In this document: positions 33,954 to 41,316 of the stretch, piece by piece
Layout of the letters: each line of letters starts with the position of its first letter
Position numbering within the stretch: the stretch's first letter is position 1
DNA from: Caryophanales bacterium UBA4100
Lineage (GTDB): Bacteria > Bacillota > Bacilli > Paenibacillales > UBA4045
Length of the DNA: 50,430 nucleotides
Assembly: GCA_002383285.1 (NCBI GenBank)
Contig: DFXU01000055.1
Span: forward strand, 1-50,430
Reading direction: 5' to 3'
The notes under the pieces: model-generated
Told to the model about the DNA's origin: nothing
What the model saw: only the letters and a program-made list of their open reading frames with translations
Database searches by the model: none
Made by a program: the position numbers and the translations under genes

Positions 33954-34203
33954 TAGAGGTCCCGAAGACTTTTACAGCACGGGTCCCAAAGACCTCTATA
34001 GCTCGACGGATGAGTGAAAAATGTGAAATAGAGGTCCCCAAAGACCTCTACAGGAGGACGAGTGAGCGGGAAATGTGGAATAGAGGTCCCAAAGACCTCT
34101 ACAGGAGGACGAGTGAGCGAAAGGATGCAAATAGAGTCCCCAAAGACCTCTACAGCTCGACGGATGAGTGAAAAATATGAAATAGAGGTCCCAATGACCT
34201 CTA
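33954..34203. repeat. array of about five palindrome-spacer repeats (TAGAGGTC family)
   Basis: A palindrome TAGAGGTC-CCCAAA-GACCTCTA recurs about every 50-55 bp, separated by spacers that are themselves conserved in two alternating types: ACAGGAGGACGAGTGAGCG and AGCTCGACGGATGAGTGAAAAA. It fills the gap between the convergent GH105 and DUF6171-like genes. The last hairpin could terminate either transcript, but no long T tract is present. See also 4211-4385. Confidence 0.8.
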
Positions 34204-34229
34204 TTTCATATGGTATGTCACTATAACTA

Positions 34230-34607
34230 TTACCAATGAGGATGCCCTGGATTAGGGCATCCTTTCTCTATGAATTTGGCTCTAACAGCAACGAAGCAGC
34301 CGCAGTGCATGCAGGTTGTTCCGTAAGATAGTGATGGGCACGCCTCGCACGCTGCCATTCGCTGCGCATAAACCTCATCATCAACACATTGATCGGGATG
34401 GGCGTTCAGCGAAGTAAGTATTCGCTGGATTTGCCTCTCGGTTACATGTACATCTGCAGAGCATCCCTTACATGGAGGTTTAGCCTGAGAGGTTACAGCA
34501 CGAGTCTGCATGGGCGTGGCTGTGGTGAGTATGGGCAAGGTAAGTGTATCCCGATCTTGATCCCGTTCTTGTTCTCGGTCCCGCTCCCGGTCTGGCATCA
34601 ACATCAC
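34230..34607 (-). CDS. small cysteine-rich protein (DUF6171-like)
   Basis: A 125-residue protein. Its C-terminal part CKGCSADVHVTERQIQRIL...CVDDEVYAQRMAACEACPSLSYGTTCMHCGCFVAVRAKFIEKGCPNPGHPHW has eight or more cysteines in CxxC-type pairs, a probable zinc or metal-binding fold, which I recall as DUF6171. Residues 5-20 (RERDREQERDQDRD) are a low-complexity charged repeat encoded by 6-bp-like DNA repeats and are probably dispensable. The GTG start at 34607 overlaps the arabinofuranosidase stop by 4 bp (GTGA), with an ATG one codon later. It is an odd partner for a glycosidase; the function is unknown. Confidence 0.72.
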   Translation of the reverse strand: MMLMPDRERDREQERDQDRDTLTLPILTTATPMQTRAVTSQAKPPCKGCSADVHVTERQIQRILTSLNAHPDQCVDDEVYAQRMAACEACPSLSYGTTCMHCGCFVAVRAKFIEKGCPNPGHPHW

Positions 34608-36103
34608 GGCTGTATTGTAATCAGTACGACGGACTTAGCTGGCAAGTCAGCGTGTAACTGTTCACCCTGCAAGCTCGCACCAACGAATGCTACAGGCTTA
34701 ACAGCGTCTGGCTGCTCGAATGTGTTGTGTGCTTGTATGTGATCTGCAGTTATGACAGTGCCTGATACAGTTGCTGATGATGTAGTACCTAGACCTCGGA
34801 TATCCAGCTTCAAGCTTGCTCCATTCGCATGATCCAGATTACATATTGTGATGTGAATCCGACCCTGCGCATCCTTAGATGCTGATGCATGAAGCTGCGC
34901 TAAAGTGATATCGCCAAACTGATAGTCAGCGCTATTCAATTCTAATTCAATCCGGGTTGCGTCCTGATGAACCTTGTACATCTCAAAAACATGATAGGTT
35001 GGTGTCATAATCATTTTATCGCCCTCAGTGAGGATCATCGCTTGCAGGACATTAACGGTTTGGGCGATATTGGTGATCTGCACCCGATCATTATGGTTAT
35101 TGAAGATATTCAAGTTGATTCCTGCAACGAGTGCATCTCTCAACGTATTCTGCTGATAGAGAAAGCCTGGATTTGTGCCCGGCTCAACATCGAACCAAGT
35201 ACCCCACTCATCAACGACAAGGGCTACCTTCTTCTCAGGATCATACCGATCCATAATTGTAGAGTGCTTCGTTACGAGCTCTTCCATGAACAAGGTTTTC
35301 TTCAATGTGGTGATCCATTCCTGCTCACCAAATTGAGTAGCGGAGCCCTTATGGCTCCAAACGCTGGTAGGGACCGTATAATAATGCAGACTCAAGCCAT
35401 CCATGTGGCGCGTAGCTTCCTTCATCAGAACTTCCGTCCAATGATAATCTCCTTCGCTTGCACCGCCTGCGATCTTATAAACTTTGTTGTCTCCGTAATT
35501 ACGGACATAGGTTTGATAACGCTTATACAGGTCCGCATAATACTCCGGACGCATATTCCCGCCACAGCCCCAATTCTCATTTCCTACGCCAAAATATTTC
35601 ACCTTCCAAGGCTTCTCCCGACCATTCTGCTTACGTAGGTTTGCCATTGGAGATTCACCATCGAAGGTCATATATTCTACCCATTCCTGCATCTCTTGGA
35701 TAGAACCACTACCCACATTACCGCATATGTAAGGCTCTGTATCTAACAATTCGCATAACAATAAAAACTCGTGGGTGCCAAAGTGGTTATTCTCCACCAC
35801 ACCGCCCCAATGTGTATTGATCATTCGCTTACGATTTTCCTTCGGTCCAATGCCGTCCTTCCAATGATACTCATCAGCGAAGCAGCCTCCAGGCCAACGA
35901 AGATTAGGGATTTGGAGCTTGCGAAGCGCCGTAAGTACATCCTTGCGGATACCATGCTCATTCGGTATAGGGGAATCCTCGCCTACCCAGATTCCTTCAT
36001 AGATACAACGTCCGAGATGCTCAGCAAAGTGACCATAGATATTTCTGTTAATGATTCCGCGTTCGAGATCTGCACTAATAATTCCTGTATTAACTGTTGT
36101 CAT
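34604..36103 (-). CDS. abfA: alpha-N-arabinofuranosidase, GH51
   Basis: Releases terminal alpha-L-arabinofuranose from arabinan or arabinoxylan oligosaccharides. The acid/base Glu176 sits in GVGNENWGCGG and the nucleophile Glu299 in VVDEWGTWF. The N-terminal part has the GH51 markers NIYGHFAEHLGRCIYEGIW and LRWPGGCFADEYHWKDGIGP, and a C-terminal beta-domain follows. It has 500 residues and no signal peptide, so it is cytoplasmic. ATG 36103 is chosen because GAGGGAG is upstream; the in-frame start at 36133 would include that site. A perfect palindrome lies just upstream of the gene, and the LacI-type gene behind it is the likely repressor. Confidence 0.95.
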   Translation of the reverse strand: MTTVNTGIISADLERGIINRNIYGHFAEHLGRCIYEGIWVGEDSPIPNEHGIRKDVLTALRKLQIPNLRWPGGCFADEYHWKDGIGPKENRKRMINTHWGGVVENNHFGTHEFLLLCELLDTEPYICGNVGSGSIQEMQEWVEYMTFDGESPMANLRKQNGREKPWKVKYFGVGNENWGCGGNMRPEYYADLYKRYQTYVRNYGDNKVYKIAGGASEGDYHWTEVLMKEATRHMDGLSLHYYTVPTSVWSHKGSATQFGEQEWITTLKKTLFMEELVTKHSTIMDRYDPEKKVALVVDEWGTWFDVEPGTNPGFLYQQNTLRDALVAGINLNIFNNHNDRVQITNIAQTVNVLQAMILTEGDKMIMTPTYHVFEMYKVHQDATRIELELNSADYQFGDITLAQLHASASKDAQGRIHITICNLDHANGASLKLDIRGLGTTSSATVSGTVITADHIQAHNTFEQPDAVKPVAFVGASLQGEQLHADLPAKSVVLITIQP

Positions 36104-36120
36104 TATGCTCTTCTCCCTCT

Positions 36121-36138
36121 TTCGTGTGCGCACACGAA
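36121..36138. promoter_or_regulatory. perfect 18-bp palindromic operator for the LacI-family regulator
   Basis: TTCGTGTGCGCACACGAA is fully self-complementary, with the central CG step usual in LacI/GalR operators. It lies 18 bp upstream of abfA ATG 36103, just downstream of the likely promoter. Binding would block abfA transcription. Confidence 0.75.
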
Positions 36139-36145
36139 ATTTGAT

Positions 36146-36180
36146 AGTATAAACTTATCACGATCAAGAATCCAAGTCAA
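36146..36180 (-). promoter_or_regulatory. candidate abfA promoter
   Basis: Minus strand: TTGACT (36180-36175) with TAAGTT at 17-bp spacing, or TGGATT (36174-36169) with TATACT (36151-36146) at 17 bp. Either places the transcript start next to the palindrome at 36121-36138. The hexamers are imperfect. Confidence 0.4.
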
Positions 36181-36207
36181 TCTCGCATTTTCACGATCAA
36201 GAATCCA
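36159..36207. repeat. 16-bp exact direct repeat upstream of abfA
   Basis: CACGATCAAGAATCCA occurs at 36159-36174 and at 36192-36207, spaced 33 bp. It overlaps the candidate promoter and lies between lacI-type and abfA genes. It may be a second regulator site or a local duplication. Confidence 0.6.
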
Positions 36208-36233
36208 GGAAACATCACTTTGCAAGGTGAGGT

Positions 36234-37226
36234 CTAGATGGATTGCCCAGCAACAAGAGAATATGCGACGAGTGGCTCCTGCTCATGAGGTTGAGCCTCA
36301 TTCATATGACGAAGAAGGCTATCGACCGCTAGCTTTCCCATTGCTTCGACATTGTATTCCACCGTCGCTAGCTTCGGTTTAACATACTTAAGCACATCGA
36401 TATCATCAAAGCCCATAACGCCTATATCCTCAGGCACCTGCAAGCCTCGAATAACCTGTAGATAGTGTAGAACCTCAAGTGCATGAACATCACATGTACA
36501 CATAATCGCGGTTCTTCCTCGCTCAAGCGGTAGGGCGGCGATGGATTGAATGTAATCTCGATCTTGAATTATTGTCAGCTCAATCTCAGCCTTGCGAGGC
36601 TCCAATGCTTCCAGACAGCCTTGAAGACGCTCCTCTTGCGTATGAATGTTGCGAATACCACGATATGCCAGCGGTGGGCAGACGAATACGATCTGTTGAT
36701 AGCCCTTTGATAATACATGACGGGTAGCATCCTTCATCGCTTCGCGGTCATTAATACCAATATAGGGCCAATCACCCGTAATGCGATTGCAGATTGTTAC
36801 GATCGGAAGAGCGAGACTCGTTAGATAATCCTGGAAGTCCTGCCCCTGATTAACCGAGAACAGAATAATACCATCGACCTTACGGTTCACAAGATGATTC
36901 AAGCAGCTTAATTCCGTCTCGGGCTGCTTATCTGTTAAGACAACGTCGACGAAATATCCTCGTTGCCTCGCTTCACTCTCAATCGCATTCAACAGCTGGG
37001 CGAATAGCCTATTGTATAGATCGAATAAGACAACCCCTATCGTCATCGTTCGCCCTCTGGCTAAGCTTTGTGCTACATAATCTGGCTTATAATTCATCTG
37101 TTCAGCGATGCTGAGAATTCTTGCCTTGGTCTTATCGCTAATTCCAGTTCGGTTATTCAGTGCACGATCGACGGTTCCTGTTGATACTCCACATAGATCA
37201 GCAATTTCTTTGATTGTAATACCCAC
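36234..37226 (-). CDS. LacI/GalR-family transcriptional repressor
   Basis: A 330-residue regulator: N-terminal HTH ITIKEIADLCGVSTGTVDRALNNRTGISDKTKARIL with hinge YVAQSLARGRTMTIGVV, then a periplasmic-binding-protein-like effector domain ending DIGVMGFDDIDVLKYVKPKLATVEYNVEAMGKLAVDSLL. I place the start at GTG 37226: GGAGGT lies 7 bp upstream, while the ATGATG at 37244-37239 directly abuts that site. It is directly upstream of abfA on the same strand, with a perfect palindrome in between, so it probably represses abfA and responds to arabinose or an oligosaccharide. Ligand identity is inferred from context. Confidence 0.9.
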   Translation of the reverse strand: MGITIKEIADLCGVSTGTVDRALNNRTGISDKTKARILSIAEQMNYKPDYVAQSLARGRTMTIGVVLFDLYNRLFAQLLNAIESEARQRGYFVDVVLTDKQPETELSCLNHLVNRKVDGIILFSVNQGQDFQDYLTSLALPIVTICNRITGDWPYIGINDREAMKDATRHVLSKGYQQIVFVCPPLAYRGIRNIHTQEERLQGCLEALEPRKAEIELTIIQDRDYIQSIAALPLERGRTAIMCTCDVHALEVLHYLQVIRGLQVPEDIGVMGFDDIDVLKYVKPKLATVEYNVEAMGKLAVDSLLRHMNEAQPHEQEPLVAYSLVAGQSI

Positions 37227-37341
37227 TTGAAAGACCTCCATCATACAAAAAAGAAAGTAATCTCATTCTACTTGGTTAATGGCAAATAATCTATCTGCGC
37301 TTTTGGATTATAGCTTAATTATGGTATTTGACTTAGTTACC

Positions 37342-38052
37342 TTAAGAGAATGTGGATGTTTTACTGCCTATTCTTCGATAATCATTCGGTGTTACGCCCG
37401 TAGCTCTCTTAAACATCCTATAGAAATAAGAGCTGCTTGTAAATCCCGTCCTCTCGGCTATATCTGCAATGGAGTAATCCGAATCCAACAGCCATGCCTT
37501 AGCCCTGCTCATCCGGAAATCACTAATCACATCGGTTAACGAATTGAATGTTAATTGCTTATATAATCGGCTTATATAGACTGGGGACATAGCTAATTCA
37601 TCGAACAATAGATAAAACCTACTGTTGATTTCCTCAATCGTCTCTACTTGATTCAAGGATACAACGGTGTTGTCAAATTCAGGAGCGGCCACTAAAGCAT
37701 TATTCTTCTTCAAAGCATGTAGGACTTGATTGATGGTCAGTGTTAATTGAGATATCGCCAATTGTATGACTGTAAATGGGTAATCTGCAGTGTCATAGAT
37801 GATATCGACATAGATATTTTTGGCATCCTCAATTTTCCCGGTCATCATGCTGTCAACGAGTTGTTTCTGTTTATTCACAGGAAATTCATAGACCTTGGAT
37901 TTCAGACCCATGATTTGCTCGGACATGATGATGCTACCGTGCCCGCGGAATAGTCGGTGATCAGAAGCTTCAGTTACTTGCTTGAAGAGTGATGTGATCT
38001 GATCGACGAGCTTCTCCACAGGGCTTACCGTTATAGAGACAGATAATCTCAT
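37342..38052 (-). pseudogene. decayed AraC-family (YesN/YtdP-like) regulator remnant
   Basis: An open frame of 236 residues that looks like the second half of a large AraC-type regulator. Residues 1-120 match the middle region of such proteins (VSITVSPVEKLVDQITSLFKQVTEASDHRLFRGHGSI), so the N-terminal membrane or sensor part is missing. At about 150-160 the sequence jumps from EEINSRFYLLFDE to MSPVYISRLYKQLTFNSL, omitting the helices that open the first HTH, an in-frame deletion of roughly 40 residues. The second HTH (YSIADIAERTGFTSSSYFYRMFKRATGVTPNDYRR) is intact. No ribosome binding site precedes ATG 38052. It is probably not functional. Confidence 0.7.
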
Positions 38053-38072
38053 TAGGGTGATGTTGAATATCA

Positions 38073-38106
38073 GATGCAGCCTTCATAATGGGAGGCTGCA
38101 TCTTTT
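38073..38106 (+). terminator. orphan plus-strand terminator
   Basis: GATGCAGCCT (38073-38082) pairs perfectly with AGGCTGCATC (38093-38102), followed by TTTTT. No plus-strand gene ends upstream within several kilobases, and no T tract exists on the minus strand. It is either a leader attenuator of the SPFH gene at 38187 or the leftover of a deleted gene. Confidence 0.8.
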
Positions 38107-38186
38107 TGCTTTTTATTTTTCTGTGAAGTGGTAAGATAGGGAAAGGGAATTTAGGAGAAATGAATCCGTCGGAGGAGATCAAGAGT

Positions 38187-39158
38187 ATGGGTTTATTCAA
38201 TTTTTTTAAAAATCAGTTCGTAGAGTTAATTGAATGGACGGATACATCCTCGCAGACTTTAGTAAATCCGATTATAGTTGCGAATCAGTCTATTAAGATG
38301 GGGGCAGAGCTGAAGGTTAGGGAATCTCAGGTAGCTGTCATTGTAAATGAGGGCAAGGTTGCTGATGTATTCGCACCAGGCAAATATACATTATCACAGG
38401 ACAATTTACCCATACTTAGTACACAGAGATCATGGAATTTCGGCCACAAATCACCCTTCAAGGTGGATGTATATTATGTTAATACGAAACAATTTGCAGC
38501 TTTAAAGTGGGGAACGGTGAATCCCCTTATAATGAGGACAGCTGAATTCGGGAGTATCCTACTGAAAGCTAATGGAACATATGCATTTAGAGTAACGAAT
38601 GCCGAGAAATTTATGAAGGAAATATTCGGTACTAATCAAATATATGAGACTCCGTACATCACAGGTCAATTAAAGAGTATTCTTATGAACGAACTATCTG
38701 CTTGGCTAATAGAGACGAATATTCTTGTAACTGAGATAGCTTCGCAGCTTGATGAAATAAGCGAGTATATTGAGAATAATCTAGTTGATCGATTTGCAGC
38801 CTATGGCCTAGAATTATGTTCCTTCATTATAGACAATGTAATTGCACCTGATCATGTGTTGAAAGTAGAAGAGGTACAAGTAGTTGAAGAGGGTATTGAA
38901 GATTCAGAAGAAGTAATAGAAATAGAAGAAGAAGAAGAAGTAGAAGAAGAAGATGAAGCAGTAGATTTGGTTGAGACGAAGGCTCACATTGAGCCTATAC
39001 AGATAAAGTGTGATGAATGTGGGAATGTCGTGACATCCGAAATGAAATATTGTCCCAATTGTGGTGTAGGCGTTAAGCTAGAACGCCCATGTCGTTGTGG
39101 ATATTATATACTTAATGGAGTGATGAGGTTCTGTCCGAATTGCGGCACTAAATTATAG
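38187..39158 (+). CDS. SPFH-domain protein with acidic linker and C-terminal zinc ribbons
   Basis: A 323-residue protein. Residues 1-220 are the SPFH domain of the YdjF/'virion core protein'-like group (MGLFNFFKNQFVELIEWTDTSSQTLV...GSILLKANGTYAFRVTNAEKFM). The middle helical segment usual for this family is replaced by a Glu-rich linker (about 228-262) encoded by GAA repeats. Two zinc-ribbon-like modules follow: CDECGN...YCPNCG and CRCGYY...FCPNCG. The start is ATG 38187, with GGAGGA 10 bp upstream; the ATG at 38160 has its Shine-Dalgarno too close. Family members are thought to scaffold membrane-stress or cell-envelope functions; a specific role cannot be assigned. Confidence 0.82.
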   Translation: MGLFNFFKNQFVELIEWTDTSSQTLVNPIIVANQSIKMGAELKVRESQVAVIVNEGKVADVFAPGKYTLSQDNLPILSTQRSWNFGHKSPFKVDVYYVNTKQFAALKWGTVNPLIMRTAEFGSILLKANGTYAFRVTNAEKFMKEIFGTNQIYETPYITGQLKSILMNELSAWLIETNILVTEIASQLDEISEYIENNLVDRFAAYGLELCSFIIDNVIAPDHVLKVEEVQVVEEGIEDSEEVIEIEEEEEVEEEDEAVDLVETKAHIEPIQIKCDECGNVVTSEMKYCPNCGVGVKLERPCRCGYYILNGVMRFCPNCGTKL

Positions 39159-39163
39159 CTTCA

Positions 39164-39856
39164 TTACTTGGTAACCCCAAAATGAGTAGTAACTAGCTTA
39201 TTAAAATCATCTAGATAGCTGTTCAAGCTAACCCCGCGAGTCGATTCTACATAGTATACATTCATTTGATTAATAAACTCACGGTTAGCGGTAATATATA
39301 CCTCCAACAGCCGTGGGTTTTCGTTACGTAAGGCGAGGGCGATTTGTTGTTTCATCTTACTGGACAGATTGTCTGGATTATTCTCTGTATAGTGCGAATT
39401 AATACCTGTTGCAATTTGATTGGGGTCTGCAGTCTGATTTCCGGTATGTGTATCGTACATGCCCCTGGTGGTTCCTGTATGATCGGACTCATCAGGGGTT
39501 CCGGTGCCCTTAGACCCTGTAGCCGAATTGTCATATATGATTGCTGCATATGCATTCCTGTCGGTAAGCATTACGATGCCAGAATAGATACCAGGGAGTT
39601 CACTTAGTACAGTGGATAGCTCCTTACTGTATTGCAGCTTCTTATTCTGATGATTAAGACCACCTTGGATAGTAAGTCCATACATACGCTCTCCTTGGAT
39701 AAGCTCATCTTTAGCCTCACCTCGGCTTCCGTAATCACTTTTACTAGCCTGAAATTTCTTCGTGTAGGTGGATTCACAGCCAGTTAGTCCAATACCACCT
39801 AATAAAATGATGATAAATAAGAAATTTATGTGACTACTTAGAATGACTTTCCTCAT
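39164..39856 (-). CDS. YhcN/YlaJ-family sporulation lipoprotein
   Basis: A lipoprotein of 231 residues: the signal HINFLFIIILLGGIGLTGCEST gives a lipobox LTGC with the mature Cys near residue 27. The C-terminal part (KLQYSKELSTVLSELPGIYSGIVMLTDRNAYAAIIY... SSKMKQQIALALRNENPRLLEVYITANREFINQMNVY) matches the YhcN/YlaJ fold found in spore membranes. A Gly/Thr-rich insert at about residues 115-145 breaks the domain. The start is ATG 39856 (a GTG three codons earlier is possible), with AAGGGGG upstream. It converges with the SPFH gene, leaving 5 bp between stops. Confidence 0.85.
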   Translation of the reverse strand: MRKVILSSHINFLFIIILLGGIGLTGCESTYTKKFQASKSDYGSRGEAKDELIQGERMYGLTIQGGLNHQNKKLQYSKELSTVLSELPGIYSGIVMLTDRNAYAAIIYDNSATGSKGTGTPDESDHTGTTRGMYDTHTGNQTADPNQIATGINSHYTENNPDNLSSKMKQQIALALRNENPRLLEVYITANREFINQMNVYYVESTRGVSLNSYLDDFNKLVTTHFGVTK

Positions 39857-40098
39857 ATTACGCACATACCCCCTTCTTGATGTAGAATACTTTCACAACG
39901 CGAGTGTAGGACCACCAGCATAGCGAGAAGTAATCGTTAATGCTTATAATCATACAGAGGCCCCATATTTATGCATGGGGTGCATGGGGAATAACAGGCT
40001 TATATATGTAAGACATTCTCATTTCAAGCAATTAAATCTATGACATTACGCACAATGGCGGCAATATGAGAAACTTTTGTGAATTAAGCGAGGATAAA
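39857..40098. other. intergenic region upstream of ctaC
   Basis: A 390-bp gap between divergent yhcN-like and ctaC genes. A CCCCAT...ATGGGG hairpin lies at about 39962-39991 (palindromic, with ATGCAT in the centre). No gene is visible. The ctaC promoter follows at 40099. Confidence 0.5.
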
Positions 40099-40127
40099 TT
40101 GACAAAAAAGATTAACGAATTTATAGT
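40099..40127 (+). promoter_or_regulatory. sigma-A promoter of the cta operon
   Basis: TTGACA (40099-40104), 17-bp spacer, TATAGT (40122-40127). A second TTGACA lies about 50 bp downstream (near 40149) without a good -10. Confidence 0.75.
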
Positions 40128-40252
40128 TAAGACTGTGATAAGAATCGTTGACAAACGACCTTTTTTTATGTAGAGGGTTAAATCGATGTTCCTTCTGGCA
40201 GTAAGTGAAATTCAATTATTCGAACATTATAAGGAATCGGGGGATTAACGAT

Positions 40253-41239
40253 ATGAAGCGTTGGACGATAGCAGGGCGAATTGCACTGCTTTTAGTAATG
40301 ATGGCCACCCTATTAACGGGGTGTGGAGGTGTCTTCGACCCCCAAGGACCCGTAGCTAAAGATCAGTATTTCTTAATTGTTTTGTCATTTGGCATTATGT
40401 TTGTAGTTATGGTCGTAGTATTCGCGCTCTTCTTCTATACACTTGTTCGTTATCGCAAGCGTAAAGGACAGACTGGCTATCCAGAGCAGGTGGAAGGAAG
40501 CCATAAATTAGAGATCATTTGGACCGTTATTCCTTTTATCATTGTCATGGTATTGGGTATGATCACGGTGAGCTACACGTTCAAGGCTGATAAACAGACG
40601 AACATTGAGGGCAATATGCAAGTAAAGGTTATTGCACATCAATTCTGGTGGGAATTCATATATTCTGATCTAGATGTACGAACTGCACAGGACCTGGTTA
40701 TTCCTGAGAACACATGGATTACTGTAGAGCTTGAATCTGCAGATGTCGTTCACTCCTTCTGGATACCTCAACTAGCGGGCAAGATGGATACCAACCCAGG
40801 TATGACCAACAAGATGTCGTTTAAATCCGATGTTGCTGGCGAGATATTCAAAGGTAAGTGCGCTGAGTTATGCGGCGCTTCGCATGCACTTATGGACTTC
40901 AAGGTAGTTACTACGACAGCAGATGAATTTGATGCTTGGGTAGCCAAGATGAAGACACCTGTTGCGATTACTGCAGCTACAGAGCCAGGCAGCCAAGTGT
41001 TCACGAATCAGTGTATTGGCTGTCATGCGGTTACTGTAGATAATGTAAGCTCCGGACCGAACCTAGCGGGCTTCGCTAACCGTGATAAGGTAGCTGGCTA
41101 CCGAGATAATACAGAGGCTTACTTAAGGGAATGGATTAGTGATCCTCAAGAGATGAAACCGGGTGCTACTATGCCTAAGCTGCCATTAACTGATCAAGAG
41201 CTTGACGATCTTGTTATATACCTGCAGAGTCTGAAGTAA
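40253..41239 (+). CDS. ctaC: cytochrome c oxidase subunit II with fused cytochrome c (caa3 type)
   Basis: A 328-residue lipoprotein-type subunit II: signal ending LLTGCGG, two TM segments (about 42-64 and 85-108), CuA domain with HSFWIPQL, the CAELCGASH ligands and Met (ALMDFKV). A C-terminal cytochrome c domain follows, with haem motif CIGCH and axial Met in GATMPKLP. The fused haem c makes this a caa3 oxidase. I choose ATG 40253 with GGGGG upstream; a longer frame from 40205 is not supported. First gene of ctaCDEF. Confidence 0.95.
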   Translation: MKRWTIAGRIALLLVMMATLLTGCGGVFDPQGPVAKDQYFLIVLSFGIMFVVMVVVFALFFYTLVRYRKRKGQTGYPEQVEGSHKLEIIWTVIPFIIVMVLGMITVSYTFKADKQTNIEGNMQVKVIAHQFWWEFIYSDLDVRTAQDLVIPENTWITVELESADVVHSFWIPQLAGKMDTNPGMTNKMSFKSDVAGEIFKGKCAELCGASHALMDFKVVTTTADEFDAWVAKMKTPVAITAATEPGSQVFTNQCIGCHAVTVDNVSSGPNLAGFANRDKVAGYRDNTEAYLREWISDPQEMKPGATMPKLPLTDQELDDLVIYLQSLK

Positions 41240-41316
41240 TCTCACACTTGATATCTGGATTGCAAATTATAATTCGTTTGTCATAAACTTAAAAATTACG
41301 AATAGGAGGTTAACCT

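Noticed and set aside
33954..34203. CRISPR-like appearance of regularly spaced palindromic repeats
   Set aside because: The intervals between palindromes are themselves conserved in two types rather than unique, the period is irregular, and there are no cas genes nearby.
34967..35638. 223-codon plus-strand frame inside abfA
   Set aside because: Antisense to a well-conserved GH51 gene with catalytic residues; no ribosome binding site and no recognisable domain.
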